Source of the DNA: Novosphingobium sp. KCTC 2891
GTDB lineage: Bacteria; Pseudomonadota; Alphaproteobacteria; Sphingomonadales; Sphingomonadaceae
Reading direction: 5' to 3'
Assembly: GCF_025938155.1 (NCBI RefSeq)
Contig: NZ_JAPCZG010000005.1
Location: 124,001 to 188,000 of the forward strand
DNA: 64,000 nt
Made by a program: the position numbers and the translations under genes. Of the stretch, positions 1 through 9,542 are shown piece by piece (position 1 is the stretch's first letter; each line of letters starts with the position of its first letter). A model generated the notes under the pieces. It was given only the letters and a program-made list of their open reading frames with translations, was not told where the DNA came from and ran no database searches.

Positions 1-2411
1 CCGTCGGTGACAACCGCGGCGTCGAGTACGACCAGTATCCGTCGGAGTTCTTCAAGAACGTCGTCGTGCACAAGGCGGCCGATCCCTCGCTCGTCGCGGC
101 GGGCATCGCCGGCACCGTCGACCTGCGGATGCTGCGCCCGCTGTCGCAGGCCGATCGCATCGTCTCGGTGCAGCTGCGCGGCCAGATGAACGGCCTCAAG
201 AAGCTCAATCCCGATGGCAGCCGCTATGGCTACCGCGCCTCGGCCGCCTATGTCGACAAGTTCGCCGACGACACCTTCGGCATCGCCATCGGCGTCTCGG
301 CCACCGATGCGCCCTCGCAGAACGAGCGCTACAACGCCTGGGGCTTCCCCAACTCGGTCGCGACCGGCGGTGCGCTGCTGCTTGGCGGCGCCAAGCCCTA
401 TGTCCAGTCGAACAAGCTGCAGCGCTACGGCGCGGTGGCCACGCTGGAATACCAGCCGAGCGACAACTTCCACTCGACGCTCGACCTGCTCTATTCGAAG
501 TTCAAGGAAACGCAGCGCCTGCGCGGCATCGAATTCCCGATCGCGCCGGACTGGGGTTCGGGCGCCACGGTTGAGCCGGGCTACACGGTGAACAACGGCC
601 TCGTCACCGATGCCACGGTCAGCGGCGTCCATGCCGTGCAGCGCAACGACTACAACAAGCGCGATGCCGACAACTTCTCGGTGGGCTGGAACAACGTCAT
701 CGGCCTGGGTGAGAAGACCCACCTGACGCTCGACGCCAGCTACAGCCACGCCAAGCGCACCGACTTCCTGCTCGAAACCTACACCGGCACGGGCTACGGC
801 GCGACCGGCGCGTCGGACACGCTGCACATCTCGGCCAACCAGAACGGCACGTTCGATATCGTCCCGACGCTGGACTACTCCGACGCTTCGCAGTTCGGCA
901 TCACCGATCCGCGCGGCTGGGGCTATAACGGCACCACCGCGGTCGTGCAGGCGGGCTTCCTCAACCGTCCCAGCTTCAAGGACGACCTGCTCTCGCTGCG
1001 CGCCAGCCTGGACGGCGAATTCAACGCCGGCATCATCAAGGGCTGGGAAGTCGGCGGCAACTACAGCCACCGCAAGAAGACCTCGGCCTTCAAGTCCTAC
1101 TTCCTGTGCCCCACCGGCACCGGCACCAACTGCACTGTCGCCAGCGGCACCACGCAGTTCGCGCCGATCCCGTCGGAAGCCATCGTCGGTTCGACGCCGC
1201 TGGGTTATCTCGGCGTGCCCGCGATGCTCGCGATCAACCCGCTCTATCTCTACAACAACAGCCTCCAGGGCGTTTACGACAACCGCCCGGTCTCGCTGGT
1301 GCGCGACAATTCGGTCACCGAAAAGGTGTGGACCGCCTACGCGATGCTCAAGCTCGACGGCAGCGTCGGTGGCCGCAACGTGACCGGTTCGATCGGCGTG
1401 CAGGCCGTGCACACCGACCAGAGCTCGGACGGTTCGATCTCGAACTTCTCGGGCGGCGTGGTCAGCATCTACCCGGCGACCGGCGGCGACAAGTACTGGC
1501 GCGTCCTGCCCAGCGCCAACGTGGCGATCGAGGTGGCCGATGCCAGCTACCTCAAGCTGGCGTCCTCGCTCACGATGGTGCGTCCGCGCCTCGATCAGGA
1601 GCGCGTGAACCAGGAATTCGGCATCGACCCGTCGAAGCTCGGTTCCAGCGATCCCGCGAACAGCGTGTTCAGCTCGAACGGTGGCAACTCGCGCCTGCGG
1701 CCCTACAAGTCGTTCAACGTCGACGCTTCGCTCGAACACTATTTCCCCAAGGGCGGCTACGTCTCGCTGGCGGGCTACTACAAGCGCCTGACCGACTACG
1801 TCGATCCGAGCGCCAGCTTCATCTATGACTTCAAGGATGCGGCCTCGTCGCTTTCGCCGGACCAGCAGGCCGCGCTCGGCACCACGCTGGGTCTGGTCAA
1901 GGCGCCGAACAACGGCGGCAAGGGCACGCTCAAGGGCGCGGAACTGACGCTGTCGCTGCCGTTCTCGCTGCTGTCGCCGTCGCTCGACGGGTTCGGCTTC
2001 TTCGGTTCGGGTTCCTACACCAAGAGCGAGATCGAGCTGGCCAGCAACCCTGGCTCCACGATCACCCTGCCGGGCCTGTCGGCCTGGGTGGCGAACGCCT
2101 CGGTCTATTATGAGAAGAACGGCTTCCAGCTGCGCGCCTCGTATCGCTACCGCTCGAAGTTCCTTGCCGAAGTCGCGGGTCTGTCGGCCAACCCGACCTA
2201 CCGCACGGCCAAGGCGGAAGGCATCCTCGACGCACAGATCGGGTATGAATTCCAGGAAGGCTCGTCGCTCGCCGGCCTGTCGATCCTGCTTCAGGCGAAG
2301 AACCTCACCGACCGTCCGTTCATCACCTACCAGAACGACGATCCGCGCCAGGTGATCGACTACCAGCGCTACGGACGCGACTACTACATCGGCCTCAGCT
2401 ACAAGTTCTGA
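1..2411 (+). CDS. TonB-dependent outer-membrane receptor, 5' end outside window
   Basis: The frame is open from base 3, so the gene starts upstream; about 802 codons are visible of a family that usually runs 850-1000. The first residues (DNRGVEYDQYPSEFF, then KAADPSL and TVDLRMLRP) are typical of the end of a TonB plug domain; the rest is beta-barrel sequence and the protein ends in the aromatic outer-membrane signature YIGLSYKF. The signal peptide, TonB box and start of the plug are missing. Such receptors pull substrates across the outer membrane with TonB-ExbBD energy. The three glycosidase genes downstream suggest a maltodextrin receptor comparable to Caulobacter MalA; this substrate is inferred from context. 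A strong hairpin follows the stop codon. Confidence 0.93.
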   Translation, partial: VGDNRGVEYDQYPSEFFKNVVVHKAADPSLVAAGIAGTVDLRMLRPLSQADRIVSVQLRGQMNGLKKLNPDGSRYGYRASAAYVDKFADDTFGIAIGVSATDAPSQNERYNAWGFPNSVATGGALLLGGAKPYVQSNKLQRYGAVATLEYQPSDNFHSTLDLLYSKFKETQRLRGIEFPIAPDWGSGATVEPGYTVNNGLVTDATVSGVHAVQRNDYNKRDADNFSVGWNNVIGLGEKTHLTLDASYSHAKRTDFLLETYTGTGYGATGASDTLHISANQNGTFDIVPTLDYSDASQFGITDPRGWGYNGTTAVVQAGFLNRPSFKDDLLSLRASLDGEFNAGIIKGWEVGGNYSHRKKTSAFKSYFLCPTGTGTNCTVASGTTQFAPIPSEAIVGSTPLGYLGVPAMLAINPLYLYNNSLQGVYDNRPVSLVRDNSVTEKVWTAYAMLKLDGSVGGRNVTGSIGVQAVHTDQSSDGSISNFSGGVVSIYPATGGDKYWRVLPSANVAIEVADASYLKLASSLTMVRPRLDQERVNQEFGIDPSKLGSSDPANSVFSSNGGNSRLRPYKSFNVDASLEHYFPKGGYVSLAGYYKRLTDYVDPSASFIYDFKDAASSLSPDQQAALGTTLGLVKAPNNGGKGTLKGAELTLSLPFSLLSPSLDGFGFFGSGSYTKSEIELASNPGSTITLPGLSAWVANASVYYEKNGFQLRASYRYRSKFLAEVAGLSANPTYRTAKAEGILDAQIGYEFQEGSSLAGLSILLQAKNLTDRPFITYQNDDPRQVIDYQRYGRDYYIGLSYKF

Positions 2412-2426
2412 GGTTCGGGTCGCAGG

Positions 2427-2460
2427 GCCGGGCGGGACACACAGAATGGTCCCGCCCGGC
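2427..2460 (+). terminator. Intercistronic hairpin after the TonB receptor
   Basis: A perfect 11-bp inverted repeat (GCCGGGCGGGA at 2427-2437, its complement at 2450-2460) with a 12-nt loop lies 15 bases after the receptor stop. There is no T run after it, so it may be an attenuator or an mRNA-stabilising hairpin that lets the receptor be made in excess of the downstream enzymes rather than a full terminator. Confidence 0.6.
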
Positions 2461-2504
2461 CACACCCGCCAGTATTCGGGGCCAGTTTAGCGGGGAGAGT
2501 TGCC

Positions 2505-4025
2505 GTGGGTGAGGCAGGACCGGTTTCCATCGTCATCGTCGGAGGCGGCACCGCAGGCTGGATGACCGCCGCCGCGTTCGGCCACTTCCTCGACCAGGGC
2601 TTTTCGGTCCGCCTGATCGAATCCGAGGCGATCGGCACGATCGGCGTGGGCGAAGCCACGATCCCCCAGATCCGGATGTTCAATCAGGCGCTCGGCATAG
2701 ACGAGAATGCTTTCATCCGCGCCACGCAGGCGACCTTCAAACTCGGCATCGAGTTCGTCGACTGGCTGCGGCCGGGCAGCAGCTACATGCACGCTTTCGG
2801 CGACGTTGGCCGCGCGGTGGGCCTGTGCGGGTTCCATCACTACTGGTCGCGCGGGCGGCGGCTCGGCTTTGCCGGCCCCACGCACGATTACTGCCTGAAC
2901 GACATCGCGGCCAAGCAGGACCGGATGCACCGGGGCGCCCCGCTCACCGCGCAGACCGTGCCGCAGATGCCGCACGCCTTCCATTTCGACGCCTCGCTCT
3001 ATGCCGCCTTCCTGCGCGAATTCGCCGAAGCGCGCGGCGTGGTCCGCACCGAAGGCATGATCGACGAAGTCCAGCGCGACGGGCTGAGCGGCGACGTCAC
3101 CGGCCTCCGCCTGCAATCGGGCGAGATCGTGACGGGCGACTGGTTCGTCGATTGCTCGGGCCTGCGCGCACTGCTGATCGGGCAGGCGCTCGGCTCAGGC
3201 TACCAGGACTGGACACACTGGCTGCCCTGCGACCGTGCGCTGGCCGTGCCGAGCGAACGTGTCGACCATTTCACGCCCTACACCCGCTCGACCGCGCACG
3301 CGGCGGGTTGGCAGTGGCGCATTCCGTTGCAGCATCGCACCGGCAATGGCCGCGTCTATTGCAGCGCCTTCACCAGCGACGACGAGGCGGCGGACAGCCT
3401 GCTGGCGCATCTCGACGCGCCCGCGCTCGACACGCCGCGCCCGATCCGTTTCACCACCGGCCGCCGGCAAGAAGCGTGGAAGCACAACGTGATCGCGGTG
3501 GGGCTTTCCAGCGGTTTCCTCGAACCCCTGGAATCGACCTCGATCCACCTGATCCAGTCCGCGATCTCGCGCATCCTCAAGTTCATGCCCGGCAAGCACC
3601 AGGTCCAGGCCGAGCGCGACGAATACAACCGCCAGTTCGTGTTCGAAATGGAGCGCATCCGCGATTTCATCGTGCTGCACTATGCCCTGAACGAGCGCGA
3701 CGAGCCGTTCTGGCGCGCCTGCCGCGAGATGGAGCTTCCCGGCAGCCTTGCCGAACGGATCGCGCTGTTCCGCGAAGGCGGCCACATCTTCCGCGATGCC
3801 GACGAACTGTTCAGCGAAGTGGCATGGTTCCAGGTCATGGCCGGGCAGGGCATCACCCCCGCCAAGAGCCACGCCATGGCCGAAGCCATCCCCGAGGCGG
3901 ACCTGAAAGCCTACCTCGAAACGCTGAACGCGCTCTATCTGCGCGAAGCCGCGCGCTACCCTTCGCACGCCGATTTCATCGCCCGGCACTGCGCCGCGCC
4001 CGCATTCCGGATGGCCGCCGCATGA
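2505..4025 (+). CDS. Flavin-dependent halogenase (tryptophan halogenase family)
   Basis: A 506-aa flavoprotein. It has the N-terminal FAD motif GGGTAGW (residues 13-19), the halogenase signature WQWRIP (269-274), a lysine at 79 where PrnA-type enzymes have the catalytic Lys79, and a glutamate at 340 in SGFLEPLES matching the second catalytic residue. These features argue for a working FAD-dependent halogenase that makes HOX from reduced flavin, oxygen and halide. The true substrate is unknown; relatives beside TonB receptors in Caulobacter, Xanthomonas and Brevundimonas are not thought to be dedicated tryptophan enzymes. The GTG start is set by GGGGAGAG at 2492-2499. The stop overlaps the amylase start (ATGA), so the two are translationally coupled. 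Confidence 0.9.
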   Translation: MGEAGPVSIVIVGGGTAGWMTAAAFGHFLDQGFSVRLIESEAIGTIGVGEATIPQIRMFNQALGIDENAFIRATQATFKLGIEFVDWLRPGSSYMHAFGDVGRAVGLCGFHHYWSRGRRLGFAGPTHDYCLNDIAAKQDRMHRGAPLTAQTVPQMPHAFHFDASLYAAFLREFAEARGVVRTEGMIDEVQRDGLSGDVTGLRLQSGEIVTGDWFVDCSGLRALLIGQALGSGYQDWTHWLPCDRALAVPSERVDHFTPYTRSTAHAAGWQWRIPLQHRTGNGRVYCSAFTSDDEAADSLLAHLDAPALDTPRPIRFTTGRRQEAWKHNVIAVGLSSGFLEPLESTSIHLIQSAISRILKFMPGKHQVQAERDEYNRQFVFEMERIRDFIVLHYALNERDEPFWRACREMELPGSLAERIALFREGGHIFRDADELFSEVAWFQVMAGQGITPAKSHAMAEAIPEADLKAYLETLNALYLREAARYPSHADFIARHCAAPAFRMAAA

Positions 4026-5845
4026 TCTTCCGTTCCCTCGCGCTCCCGGTCCTTCTGGCCGCGATCCCTCTCTCCGCACAGGCGCAGGAGTACCGGGAGC
4101 GCACCCCTGCGGGCGAAACGGTCTATTTCGTGCTGCCCGACCGCTTCGAGAACGGCGATCCGAAGAACGATCGGGGCGGGCTGAAGGGCGACCGGCTCAA
4201 GACCGGGTTCGATCCCGCGTCCAAGGGCTTCTACCACGGCGGCGACATCAAGGGCCTGATCGCCCGGCTCGATTACATCAAGGGCATGGGCACCACCGCG
4301 CTGTGGGTCGGCCCCGTGTTCAAGAACAAGCCGGTGCAGGGGCCGAAGGGCCAGGAAAGCGCGGGCTACCACGGCTACTGGATCACCGATTTCACCCAGG
4401 TCGATCCGCACTTCGGCACCAATGCCGGTTTCAAGGCGCTGGTCGATGCGGCGCACGCGCGCGGCATGAAGGTCTACATGGACATCATCGCCAACCACAC
4501 CGCCGACGTGATCGAGTACCGCGAGGGCGCGGCAGACGGTTACAAGTATCGCGGCCGGGCCGACTATCCCTATTCGCGCTCCGGCGGGCTGGCCGGCAAG
4601 CCGATCAACCCCGGTTTCGCGGGCGACGAGGATTCCTCGCCCGCCAACTTCGCCCGGCTGATCGATCCTTCGTTCGCCTATACCCCCTATGTGCCCAAGG
4701 GCGAGGAACACGCGAAGGTTCCCGACTGGCTCAACGATCCCGCATTCTACCACAATCGCGGCAATTCGACCTTCACCGGCGAAAGCAGCCGCTTCGGCGA
4801 TTTCGTGGGGCTGGACGACCTCTTCACCGAGAACCCGAAAGTGCGCGACGGCATGATCGCGATCTACGCGAAGTGGATCGAGGATTTCGGCGTCGACGGT
4901 TTCCGCATCGACACCGCGCGCCATGTCGATCCCGGCTTCTGGCGGGCGTTCATCCCGGCGATGCAGGAAACCGCCCGCAAGCGCGGCATTCCCCATTTCC
5001 ACATCTTCGGCGAAGTGGCGCACGAAGGGCCGGACGCGGGCTATATCGCGCAATATACCCGCCGCGACGGCTATCCGGCCGTGCTCGATTTCGCGTTCCA
5101 GGGCGCGGTGCGCGCCGTGCTGGGGCAGGGCAAGGGCACCAGCGTGCTGGCCGAGATGTTCGACGGCGACGTGCTCTACGAAGGCGGCGAGGTGGCCGCG
5201 CTCGCGCTTCCCACGTTCCTCGGCAACCACGACATGGGCCGCTTCGCCACCCTTGTTCGTCAGGACCGCCCCGGCATCACCGATAAGGAGTTGCTAGACC
5301 GCGTGATGCAGGCCCACGTCATGCTCATGACGCTGCGCGGCTCCCCGGTGATCTACTACGGCGACGAGCAGGGCTTCGTCGGCGACGGCAACGACCAGGA
5401 CGCGCGCGAGGACATGTTCGCCAGCAAGGTGGCGACCTACAACGACAACCATCTGCTCGGCTCGGACCGCACCACCGCCACCGAGAACTTCCGCGCCGAT
5501 CACCCGCTCTACCGGCTGATCGCCGCGCTGGGCGCGCTCCGGGCGAAGCATCCCGCGCTCGTCGCCGGGCGGCAGGTGGTGCGCAGCTACAGCGAAGCGC
5601 CGGGCCTGTTCTCGGTCTCGCGCTTCGATCCCGCGACGGGCGCGGAATACCTCATCGCCTTCAACACCAGCGACCAGCCGATCCGCGCCGCGAGCGTGAT
5701 CGGCACCGGCGCCGCAGGGCTGCAAAGCCTGTTCGGCGCCTGCCCGGCCAGCGTTTCCGCGCCGGGCTCGGTCATGCTCGATCTTCCCGCCTTCGGCAGC
5801 GTGGTCTGCCGTGCCGATCCCTCCCCGGAACACCAAGGTTCATGA
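4022..5845 (+). CDS. Exported GH13 alpha-amylase family enzyme
   Basis: A 607-aa glycoside hydrolase family 13 enzyme that should cleave alpha-1,4 glucans in the periplasm or at the cell surface. A signal peptide ends near residue 21 (PLSAQA, then QEY). The four GH13 regions are present: DIIANHT (about 154-160), GFRIDTARH with nucleophile Asp297, IFGEVAHEG with acid/base Glu331, and FLGNHD with Asp404. The open frame runs far upstream, but the ATG at 4022 is chosen because it overlaps the preceding TGA (ATGA) and begins the signal peptide. The next gene starts with another ATGA overlap. Likely role: trimming maltodextrins imported by the upstream receptor. Confidence 0.92.
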   Translation: MIFRSLALPVLLAAIPLSAQAQEYRERTPAGETVYFVLPDRFENGDPKNDRGGLKGDRLKTGFDPASKGFYHGGDIKGLIARLDYIKGMGTTALWVGPVFKNKPVQGPKGQESAGYHGYWITDFTQVDPHFGTNAGFKALVDAAHARGMKVYMDIIANHTADVIEYREGAADGYKYRGRADYPYSRSGGLAGKPINPGFAGDEDSSPANFARLIDPSFAYTPYVPKGEEHAKVPDWLNDPAFYHNRGNSTFTGESSRFGDFVGLDDLFTENPKVRDGMIAIYAKWIEDFGVDGFRIDTARHVDPGFWRAFIPAMQETARKRGIPHFHIFGEVAHEGPDAGYIAQYTRRDGYPAVLDFAFQGAVRAVLGQGKGTSVLAEMFDGDVLYEGGEVAALALPTFLGNHDMGRFATLVRQDRPGITDKELLDRVMQAHVMLMTLRGSPVIYYGDEQGFVGDGNDQDAREDMFASKVATYNDNHLLGSDRTTATENFRADHPLYRLIAALGALRAKHPALVAGRQVVRSYSEAPGLFSVSRFDPATGAEYLIAFNTSDQPIRAASVIGTGAAGLQSLFGACPASVSAPGSVMLDLPAFGSVVCRADPSPEHQGS

Positions 5846-7473
5846 AGCACCCCCAGACCGAAGACCTTGCCGTCCTGCAGGCCGACACCCCGTGGTGGCG
5901 CGGCGCGGCGATCTACCAGATCTATCCCCGCAGCTATGCGGATTCCAACGGCGACGGCGTGGGCGACCTGCCGGGCATCACCGGCCGGCTCGATCACGTG
6001 GCGCGGCTCGGCGCAGACGCGATCTGGATCTCGCCCTTCTTCAAGTCGCCGATGAACGATTTCGGCTATGACGTTTCGGACTATTGCGACGTCGATCCGA
6101 TCTTCGGCACGCTGACGGACTTCGACGCGCTGGTGGCGCGGGCGCACGAACTGGGCCTCAAGGTCACCATCGACCAGGTCTATGCCCACACCTCCGACGA
6201 ACACCCGTGGTTCGTGGAAAGCCGCCAGTCGAAGGACAATGCCAAGGCGGACTGGTATGTCTGGGCCGATCCCAAGCCCGATGGCTCGCCGCCGTCGAAC
6301 TGGCAGTCGGTGTTCGGCGGCCCGGCATGGCGCTGGGACGCGCGGCGCTGCCAGTATTACCTGCACAATTTCCTGTCGAGCCAGCCCCAGGTCAACGCGC
6401 ACAACCCGGCCGTGCAGCAGGCGCTGCTCGATGTCATGAAGTTCTGGCTGGACCGCGGCGTCGATGGCTTCCGCATCGATGCGCTCAACTTCCTGATGCA
6501 TGATCCCACGCTGCGCGACAATCCGCCCGCGCCGGAGGACGGCCGCCGCCGCACGCGCCCCTTCGATTACCAGCTCAAGATCTACAACCAGTCGCACCCG
6601 GATATCGTCAAGTTCATCGAACGCATCCGCGCGCTGTGCGACGATTACGGCGCGGTGTTCACCGTGGCCGAAGTCGGCGGCGACTTGGCCGAAACCGAGA
6701 TGAAGGCATTCACCGCCGGCAACACGCACCTGAACAGCGCCTACGGCTTCGACTTCCTCTATGCCGATGCGATCACCCCGGCCTTCGTCGAAAAGGCGCT
6801 GGCCCGCTGGCCCGATACGCCGGGGCTGGGCTGGCCGAGCTGGGCGTTCGAGAACCACGACGCCCCGCGCGCCGTCTCTCGCTGGAGCAAGCCCGAACAC
6901 GCCGAGCGCTTCGTCCGCATGAAGGCCGTGCTGTTCGCCTCGCTGCGCGGCAACATCATCGTCTATCAGGGCGAGGAACTCGGCCTCTCGCAAGTCGAAA
7001 TCCCCTTCGAACTGCTGCAAGACCCCGAAGCCATCGCCAACTGGCCGCTGACGCTTTCGCGCGACGGGGCTCGCACGCCGCTGCCGTGGCAGGTCCAGCA
7101 CGAACAGGGCGGCTTCACCACGGCGACGCCGTGGCTGCCGGTGGGCGCGGAAAACCTGTCCCGCGCGGTCGATCGGCAGGAAACGGACCCCGCCTCGCTG
7201 CTCAACCTGACCCGGCTGCTGCTGCGCCTGCGCAAGGATTCGTCCGCGCTGCGCCTCGGCAGTTTCACCGTGCTCCACGCCGGCGAAACGGTGCTGGCGC
7301 TGCGCCGCGAACACGAGGGCCGGCAGGTCATCGGCGTGATCAACATGGGCGCAAGCGCGGCGAAATGGCCGGCCGGCATCCCTGAAACTGGCAAGGAAAT
7401 GGTGTCGGTCAACGACGCCGCGATCGGATCGCTGCCGCCTTTCGGCGCGGTCCTGTTCGAACCGGAGGACTGA
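5842..7473 (+). CDS. Cytoplasmic GH13 alpha-glucosidase
   Basis: A 543-aa GH13 enzyme without a signal peptide, close in layout to the GH13_23 alpha-glucosidases of Xanthomonas and Caulobacter. It opens with the typical WWRGAAIYQIYPRSY (residues 18-32); catalytic residues are Asp213 (GFRIDALNF), Glu277 (FTVAEVGG) and Asp340 (FENHD). It should hydrolyse maltose and short maltodextrins to glucose after uptake. The ATG overlaps the amylase stop by four bases. The glucose it frees would feed the zwf-pgl-edd-glk operon that follows. No sugar permease is visible in the window; it may lie upstream. Confidence 0.93.
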   Translation: MKHPQTEDLAVLQADTPWWRGAAIYQIYPRSYADSNGDGVGDLPGITGRLDHVARLGADAIWISPFFKSPMNDFGYDVSDYCDVDPIFGTLTDFDALVARAHELGLKVTIDQVYAHTSDEHPWFVESRQSKDNAKADWYVWADPKPDGSPPSNWQSVFGGPAWRWDARRCQYYLHNFLSSQPQVNAHNPAVQQALLDVMKFWLDRGVDGFRIDALNFLMHDPTLRDNPPAPEDGRRRTRPFDYQLKIYNQSHPDIVKFIERIRALCDDYGAVFTVAEVGGDLAETEMKAFTAGNTHLNSAYGFDFLYADAITPAFVEKALARWPDTPGLGWPSWAFENHDAPRAVSRWSKPEHAERFVRMKAVLFASLRGNIIVYQGEELGLSQVEIPFELLQDPEAIANWPLTLSRDGARTPLPWQVQHEQGGFTTATPWLPVGAENLSRAVDRQETDPASLLNLTRLLLRLRKDSSALRLGSFTVLHAGETVLALRREHEGRQVIGVINMGASAAKWPAGIPETGKEMVSVNDAAIGSLPPFGAVLFEPED

Positions 7474-7478
7474 AAGAC

Positions 7479-9536
7479 ATGGCAAGCCTGTTCACCCGCG
7501 CCCTTCTGGCGCTGGCCCTTCCTGTTGCCTGCGTTCCCGCAGCCATGGCGCAGGATGCTCCCGCCACCGCCACGGCAGCATCGCCCGACGGCAGCCTCAT
7601 CCTGACCGTCTCGACCAACAACGACGGCCGCCCCACGTGGTCGCTGTCGCGCAAGGGCAAGCTGCTGGTCGGCGCCTCCACGCTCGGCTTCATCCTCACC
7701 GATGCGCTGCCGCTCCAGCGCGGCTTCCGCATCGTCGGCTCGGACAAGGCTGCGGGCAAGGAAACCTGGGAGCAGCCCTGGGGCGAGCGCCGCTTCGTAA
7801 CCGACAACCACAACGAACTGCTCGTCCGCTTCCAGCAGAGCGCCGACAACGGCAGCCGCCTGATGAATGTGCGCTTCCGCCTGTTCGACAACGGCTTTGG
7901 CCTGCGTTACGAGATGCCCGAGCAGCCCGGCCTCAAGACGATGCACATCGCCGAGGAACTGACCGAGTTCGCGGTGGCGCAGAACGGCACCGCATGGTGG
8001 ATTCCCGGCGGCGAATGGAACCGCTACGAGCAGGTCTACCAGAAGACGCCGATCGACGGCGTTTCCACCGCGCACACGCCCATCACCATGAAGCTGGACG
8101 ACGGAACGCACCTCGCGTTCCACGAAGCCGCGCTGGTCGATTATTCGGGAATGTGGCTGAAGCGGATCACGGGCACCACCTTCCGCTCCACGCTCTCGCC
8201 GTCCTCGCGCGGGCCGAAGGTGACGCGCGACCTGCCGTTCAACACCCCCTGGCGCACGATCCGCATCGCCGACAACGCCGCCGGCCTCGTCGAGAACGAC
8301 CTCGAACTGAACCTCAACGAGCCGAACAAGATCGGCGACGTCAGCTGGTTCAAGCCAATGAAGTATATCGGCATCTGGTGGGGCATGATCCGCGGCGACT
8401 GGTCCTGGGCCGAAGGTCCGAAGCATGGCGCCACCACCGCGCGGACCAAGCAATACATGGACTTCGCGGCCAGGCATCACTTCGGCGGCGTGCTGGTCGA
8501 AGGCTGGGACAAGGGCTGGAACGGCAACTGGTTCGGCCACGGGCAGGATTTCAGCTTCACCGAGGCGGTGCCCGATTTCGACCTCAAGGCGGTAACCGCC
8601 TATGGGCGCAAGAAGGGCGTCGAACTGATCGGCCACAACGAGACCGGCGGCAACATTGCCAACTACGAAGCCCAGCTGGACGACGCGATGAAGCTCTACC
8701 ACTCGCTGGGGATGCACGCGGTCAAGACCGGCTACGTGGCCGATGCGGGCGGGATCATCGCGCCCGGCGATGCCCCCGGCGAAACCCGCATGGAATACCA
8801 TGACGGCCAGCGGCAGGTGCAGCACCACCTCAAGGTCGTGGAAACCGCCGCGAAGTATCAGATCGCGATCAATGCGCACGAGCCGGTGAAGGACACGGGC
8901 CTGCGCCGCACCTATCCCAACTGGATCGACCGCGAAGGCGCGCGCGGCATGGAATACAACGCCTGGGGCCAGTTCGCCAACGGGCCGGACCATGAACCCA
9001 CGCTGGTCTATACCCGGATGCTGTCCGGCCCGATGGACTTCACGCCCGGCGTGCTGAGCCTCGAAGGCCACGACCACGTGCCGCTCGCGTCCACGCTGGC
9101 CAAGCAGCTGGGCCTCTATCTCGCGCTCTATTCTCCGATCCAGATGGCGGCGGACTTCATCGAGAACCTGGCCAAGTATCCCAAGGAGCTGGACTTCATC
9201 TCGAAGGTGCCGGCCGACTGGTCCGAAAGCCACCTGATCGCGGGTGAAGTGGGTGACTACGCGATCTTCGCGCGCAAGGACCGCAACAGCACCGACTGGT
9301 ACGTCGGCGGGGTGAACGATGCAACGGCCCGCGACGTGACCCTGCCGCTCAATTTCCTCGAGCCCGGCAAGCGCTACACCGCAACCATCTACAAGGACGG
9401 CGAGGGCGCCACCTACGAAACCGACGCCCGCCACCGCATCGCCTATGAAACCCGCACGGTGAGCAAGGGGGACACGCTCAAGCTGTGGCTCGCCCCCGGC
9501 GGCGGCGCGGCCGTCCGGCTCCATCCGGCGAAGTGA
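7479..9536 (+). CDS. susB: Exported GH97 alpha-glucosidase (SusB-like)
   Basis: A 685-aa family GH97 enzyme with a signal peptide (hydrophobic residues 8-22, cleavage likely after AMA near 24). The family segments LVEGWDKGWNGNW (339-351) and IGHNETGGN (384-392) are present. Glu388, Glu468 (NAHEP) and Glu492 (GMEYN) match the glutamates used by inverting GH97 alpha-glucosidases such as SusB (439, 508, 532); the 24-residue spacing of the last two is identical. It is therefore expected to release beta-glucose from maltodextrins in the periplasm. Start ATG has GGAGGA at 7464-7469. It ends the operon; a palindrome follows. Confidence 0.92.
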   Translation: MASLFTRALLALALPVACVPAAMAQDAPATATAASPDGSLILTVSTNNDGRPTWSLSRKGKLLVGASTLGFILTDALPLQRGFRIVGSDKAAGKETWEQPWGERRFVTDNHNELLVRFQQSADNGSRLMNVRFRLFDNGFGLRYEMPEQPGLKTMHIAEELTEFAVAQNGTAWWIPGGEWNRYEQVYQKTPIDGVSTAHTPITMKLDDGTHLAFHEAALVDYSGMWLKRITGTTFRSTLSPSSRGPKVTRDLPFNTPWRTIRIADNAAGLVENDLELNLNEPNKIGDVSWFKPMKYIGIWWGMIRGDWSWAEGPKHGATTARTKQYMDFAARHHFGGVLVEGWDKGWNGNWFGHGQDFSFTEAVPDFDLKAVTAYGRKKGVELIGHNETGGNIANYEAQLDDAMKLYHSLGMHAVKTGYVADAGGIIAPGDAPGETRMEYHDGQRQVQHHLKVVETAAKYQIAINAHEPVKDTGLRRTYPNWIDREGARGMEYNAWGQFANGPDHEPTLVYTRMLSGPMDFTPGVLSLEGHDHVPLASTLAKQLGLYLALYSPIQMAADFIENLAKYPKELDFISKVPADWSESHLIAGEVGDYAIFARKDRNSTDWYVGGVNDATARDVTLPLNFLEPGKRYTATIYKDGEGATYETDARHRIAYETRTVSKGDTLKLWLAPGGGAAVRLHPAK

Positions 9537-9542
9537 TTCCCG

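Noticed and set aside
2825..4021. Long N-terminal extension of the amylase frame (1006 codons in total)
   Set aside because: The part before 4022 is a shadow of the halogenase gene; the ATG at 4022 starts a signal peptide and overlaps the halogenase stop.
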